A stretch of 64,000 bases of DNA from the NCBI RefSeq assembly GCF_003073045.1, contig NC_037596.1:28618392-28682391 (forward strand). Reading direction: 5' to 3'. Source of the DNA: Pomacea canaliculata. Lineage: Eukaryota; Mollusca; Gastropoda; Architaenioglossa; Ampullariidae. Positions 59,634-64,000 of the stretch are shown here, piece after piece. The notes under the pieces are model-generated. The model did not search any database. It had not been told where the DNA came from and saw only the letters and a program-made list of their open reading frames with translations. The position numbers were made by a program, and so were the translations under genes. Position 1 is the stretch's first letter. The number at the start of each line of letters is the position of its first letter.

Positions 59634-62600
59634 ATGGAAGTGAAGTTGCTTATGGTGAGACATATACTGATTATCCATCCTTATTTTTCATAAGCAGCTT
59701 GACAGTTTTTGTAATGCATGTGTGTTTATTTACGTGTTTGTGGTCAAATGAAACGCTTTGCATAGATATAGTTTTACAATATGATAACATATTTAACTTC
59801 CTAGCCACCATTGATTTAGTATATTTACGAGAGATGCTGTTTTGTTTTGTTAAGCATCATGTTTTATTTATACTATAAACTTCTAATCATTAGCACTAAT
59901 AGAAAAAAAAGTCTTTTGCTGTACAAAATGTTTTTCTATTAGAAAAATTTCTGGGCATGTCTTTCATTGTCAAACAAACAATAACTACAATCTCTTTATA
60001 AAAGGCTTGAAAAATGAAGGTTCTGGTAGTTTAACAGTCTGGTTATATACGTGTAAGTAAAAGATTAATTTTTTGAAAAAAAAAAGTATTAAAATAAAGT
60101 CACTTGACAAAATTTGTTGGTGGATGATGTTAGCTAATTTTATTAGCTTGGTAATATAGCAACATTAACTGTCAAAATAGTAACATTAATTTCGGAGATG
60201 CTATGGACTATGGCTTTAAAACCAAATTAGAAATACGTGTTCATGTTTATTGACGCAGTCTTTATAAAGACCTCCAACAAAAAATTGCTAGAAAGGTCCC
60301 GTAGGGATTCTGAACCCAGGGGTTCAAGACATAAACAAAACGATATTTCAAACAAACAATCTCTTTGTTCTACAATTGTGATTTTTACAGGGTTTTCTAT
60401 TCTCACTGATGGTGTCCGTCGCTCTGGCTTACAGCGATCAAAAGTATGTACACAAGTACAACTCTCATTACAAACTGCGCATACATACACACACGCTTGT
60501 GAACTTACACTCTCTCAATCCTTGTTTAATGTGAAATAGAGGTTGTTTTCAATTTTAAATGCATAAGTAGTTTCTTTGTTATTTATTCAGAGATTGTAGA
60601 TGTAGAGGGGCTGCACTCCTTCTTTGTCCTTACATGTTAAGTAAAGTTGCGTCCCTTTTGAATGGTAATGCTACCAAAGAGCAGCCTCTCTAAATAGTTT
60701 CATTAAATATAGTTAATACATAATAGTCATTTGAACCACATTATCGTTGTAATATAACAAATATTAACAATAATACATCTCAAGTATTTCGTTTATACTT
60801 CAATACATTTATTCTGACCATGTGATCATTACTTGTTCTAGTTTTGAACCTGGACAGGTGTCCGTTCTGGATTCAGAGCATTCTAACCTCACACAAGAAC
60901 AAAAAGATGCGAAGTTTGGCAGAGAACAACCATCGGAGGATATAGGTAAGCAATTATATGAAAAATAAACCCGATAAAAATGAGATCAAACGGAAACACA
61001 TACAAAAACAAACGATGCTGTGATTTATTCTTCAAGCATACACAACTACCTACATCATGTTCACACTCCAAAAAAGTAAAAGCAACCGCAGACGACACAG
61101 TCCACCACAACCACCAACACAACATAATATTTAAAAGCAGTTTTTGCGTGTTCAGACTGTTTCAAACCAACTAAACTCTGATATATGTCTACTCTACACA
61201 GCAGTCTTATTATACAAAGGTGTCTATTTACAGGACAAGATCCTTCAAGCAACCGATTGCCTTCCAACTGTCCTGATCATGAAGTGAAACCTCCATGTCC
61301 AGGAGTAGACTACGCTCTTTACGGTTTTAATAGTCTAAAGGGATCACCACTAGCATCAGGTGTTGATCCTGGATTTACTCTTCCAATATTCAATGCTGAA
61401 TATAACTCAGGCTCTGTAACCCCCGACTGTCGTTACACAATGCCTCATGGTGTAGTTCTTGCACCTGACATATCATGTGTACCCTCCTTCAGGTCAGAGG
61501 TCGTTCAGACGCCGTACGACTTGACCAAGTTCATGGGTCGAACAGCAAGACTTGATGATGGTGGTTGGGGACCTCCATTTGTTGCCAGCCTTTCCTTTCA
61601 GGAAACCGTTGCTGAGCTTAGACAGAAAGTCTTTATCATGTCAACAGCATCCTGCAGCGCATATCGTGTTTCACGTCTGCAACTGGAACCGCCGGCTTTT
61701 CATTCAATGTTCCTTGAGTGGATCCTAAGACTTAATAATACAAGTGATGAGAACACCTACCTGGAGTTCCTTGACACATACGGCACACACTTTGTGTCGC
61801 AAGCACGTCTTGGAGCCTCGCTAACAATGGTGCACAAAATGGAAAACAACATTTACATGCAGCATGAAGAAGATGAATTTACGGCTGCTGCAAGCTATTC
61901 CTCCATTGCACTCCTAGGGCACACCGAGACCTTGACCCCCGATCAAAAGAAAAAAACAGACGAGTTTCTAAATAAGGTAGAAACAATACCGATTGGTGTT
62001 GGAGTCTCTCCCCCTTCTGGAGCTAACAGCTTGTCGTGGCTCACAGCAGTTAAGGCTGACCCTATTGCCATCAACTATGACCTAACTTCAATTGATACCT
62101 TGTTTTCAGAAAGGTTCATGGGTGGATCGAGTCCTTTACAAAGCTTTTCAATTGACTACGTGACAATCAAAAGTCAAATCATAAGTATTAAGGAAAGATA
62201 TTGTCCATCTTTAAAACAAAGAGGTCAACTTTCTGACTGTGAAGATCCAACGCCTGGATTTAGTCTGCGTAGTACGAGGTTAGTAGGTGATGCCGAGCTA
62301 AAAGCTACTGTGTCTACTGAACAGTGCATGGAAGAATGCTCTAGACGTCCAAGATGTGTTGCCCTCAGCTTTTGTTCTTATTGTCAGAGCAACGAGAATG
62401 GACCAAATTTTGTCAACTATTCGAAGAGAATAACATACGCAGCGTTGCAAAGGACTCACGATGGCAAACTACCATCTTGCTAAACAGAATACACACACTG
62501 TTGAATTTAAAGAATATGACTGCTATTACTGATCTCACATCTGAGAGTCGCATTGTATCTACGAGGTACGGTTGTTATACCTCTTGTCTCGATCACGACT

Positions 62601-64000
62601 TGTGTCTTGCCTTCACACTCTACAACACCAATGGGACAACTCTCAAGTGCACATGCCACAAAGGGTCACTTCTATCCTTGAACAAGGAACCGAGTTCAGA
62701 CCTGTATTTCATTTCTCCACGCGCAAAGAGCATTTTGAGAGATGAGAAAAAGACATCCCTTGCACCATCCTTCTTTTTAAAGGACTGGCTCGTGGCAGAC
62801 TGCACCAGCGATAACGACTGTCCTCAGAAGAACGTTGTGTGCTTTAAAGACAGATGCCTTTGTCTACCAGGTTTCTTTTTTTCAACACGTGATAACACTT
62901 GTATTGCAAGTGAGTATAAATTTATCTTCTGATTCTGCAAAACACAAAACCACACATTTTTTATAAAACTAGAAATTAGGAAATGGCTTGTTTCAAAACT
63001 CCGCCATTGTTAAAGACAAGAAAAAGCAAATAGTTAATGACAGTTTTATGTTTTCAAACATTTGTACTAAAATGAAAATACCTGTTGACGCATTACAGAA
63101 AACATGCTTAGATAGATCACTTTAGTTTCTTTTTTATAATTTTTATCAGCATGCAGCACAGCCGACCTACAGAATACCTTCATGGAGTATCCGGAGAGCG
63201 GAATAAGGGGACATAACATCGCTGTACTGGATGGACTGACTATAGAAACGTGCAAGAAACTTTGTATCACGACTAACAGCTGTCTAACAGTTGATTTTAG
63301 AGGTGTGTAACAAACAGTTCGACAATCAAGTTTGTGCAGAATTTTGTGTATTGATATTACATAAAAATAGCATATCCAAATTTAACTTAAAACAATAAAT
63401 TTTAATGCAAACTTCAAAAAAGATTACATCTTCATTATTTTTTAATAATTGTTTATTGTTGGGAAATAATCTTTATATTAAGTGAGAATATTTTTCAGGT
63501 TTTTTTGTAGAACTTTGCTAAAGCCTGTCATGCATGATGATTTAGATGTCTTTAAGTAAGAGAAAATAATAATTAAGATATCCTCTTTAGAACTTGACAG
63601 TTGCTGAAGCCGATTGGTTCTTTCTTTCAATACTGCCAATCATTTTTGCTTCATCAAAAATTATTAAATTACATGTGCATACAGGAAAAATTGTCTAAAA
63701 AGTCACAATCAGCCCCAGTTAGCATGCAGTAATTTTTATTTGTGATTCACACGCCAGCCAAGGGAGGGCGCTGCCTGCTGCATGACGTCACATCGCTAAC
63801 AGCCCAGGTAGCCTGGTATCCTCACACCAGTAGAGGCTGGACCCACTACCAGAGAACCTGCATGGACTCTTCAGACTCGTATCCTGGACCACTGTGGTAC
63901 AACTCACCGTGTCGCAACAAAGTAGACTGTCCTGACCCCAACAGCTGGTGTCTGTTGGGAAGATGTGGATGCGTGGCTGGCTTTTCTTTGGACATAAATG
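59634..64000 (+). CDS. Copy D: diverged MACPF-PAN-EGF(-FReD) gene, cut off by the window end
   Basis: Exons: 59634-59654 (ATG, MEVKLLM), 60391-60443 (GFLFSLMVSVALAYSDQ), 60842-60945, 61234-62909, 63150-63302 and 63758 to beyond 64000. The signal peptide is formed across the first splice, as in B and C, which fixes the start although a longer open stretch (59414-59878) overlaps it in another frame. The MACPF signature YGTHF is at 61779-61793 (FLDTYGTHFVSQARLGASL). PAN modules (CMEECSRRPRC, CYTSCLDHDLC) and the EGF/EB module (CLCLPGFF) follow. The large exon shows one apparent break. The last visible exon carries CMDSSDSYPGPLWYN and the second EGF/EB module. FReD exons are expected just beyond the window. 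It is clearly more diverged than A, B and C are from each other. Confidence 0.82.

Noticed and set aside
59414-59878. A 154-codon open stretch upstream of copy D
   Set aside because: The matching sequence in A, B and C is not open, and the signal peptide of D is made by the ATG at 59634 in a different frame spliced to 60391. It is best read as 5' UTR plus intron.

Overview
This is eukaryotic DNA: AT-rich, with many short GT-AG exons, microsatellites, small DNA transposons and one 100-N scaffold gap. The protein families are fibrinogen-related domains (FReD), group A SRCR domains, Ig domains and perforin-like MACPF domains, all expanded in tandem. That mix suggests a lophotrochozoan invertebrate, most likely a gastropod mollusc; this is inferred from gene content, not proven. 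Every recognised gene lies on the + strand.

Two unrelated gene families alternate along the window. The first (copies A, B, C, D and a fragment E) encodes a secreted protein with the order signal peptide, MACPF pore-forming domain, two PAN/apple-like modules, a small Cys-rich EGF/EB-like module, a third PAN-like module, a second EGF/EB-like module and a C-terminal FReD lectin domain. The second (S1, S2) encodes a single-pass receptor with a signal peptide, six group A SRCR domains, four Ig-like domains, a transmembrane helix and a short tyrosine-containing tail. S1 can be followed through 20 exons in one consistent frame (1,184 codons plus stop).

Layout: 1-8080 copy A (front half very broken, FReD end good); 8929-9370 hAT-type MITE; 9400-12030 shared intergenic sequence; 12288-18436 copy B, the most complete MACPF-FReD gene; 19612-20340 fragment E; 22141-32835 S1; 34468-34715 an orphan last FReD exon at a duplication breakpoint; 35740-38060 shared intergenic and 5' flank; 38331-44374 copy C (clean front, noisy rear); 45698-45797 gap; 45842-56237 S2 (5' end lost in the gap); 57290-58760 a patchwork segment; 59634-64000 copy D, a more diverged paralogue cut off by the window end.

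A possible joint role, by inference, is innate immunity: a secreted pore-former aimed by a fibrinogen-type lectin domain, co-amplified with a scavenger-type surface receptor. The most notable item is the MACPF-to-FReD fusion, which I do not recognise as a described family. Much of the apparent damage (1-6300, 42000-45697, 45798-48800) looks like unpolished assembly rather than evolution: indels fall evenly over exons, introns and flanks, and two of the three stretches touch the gap.
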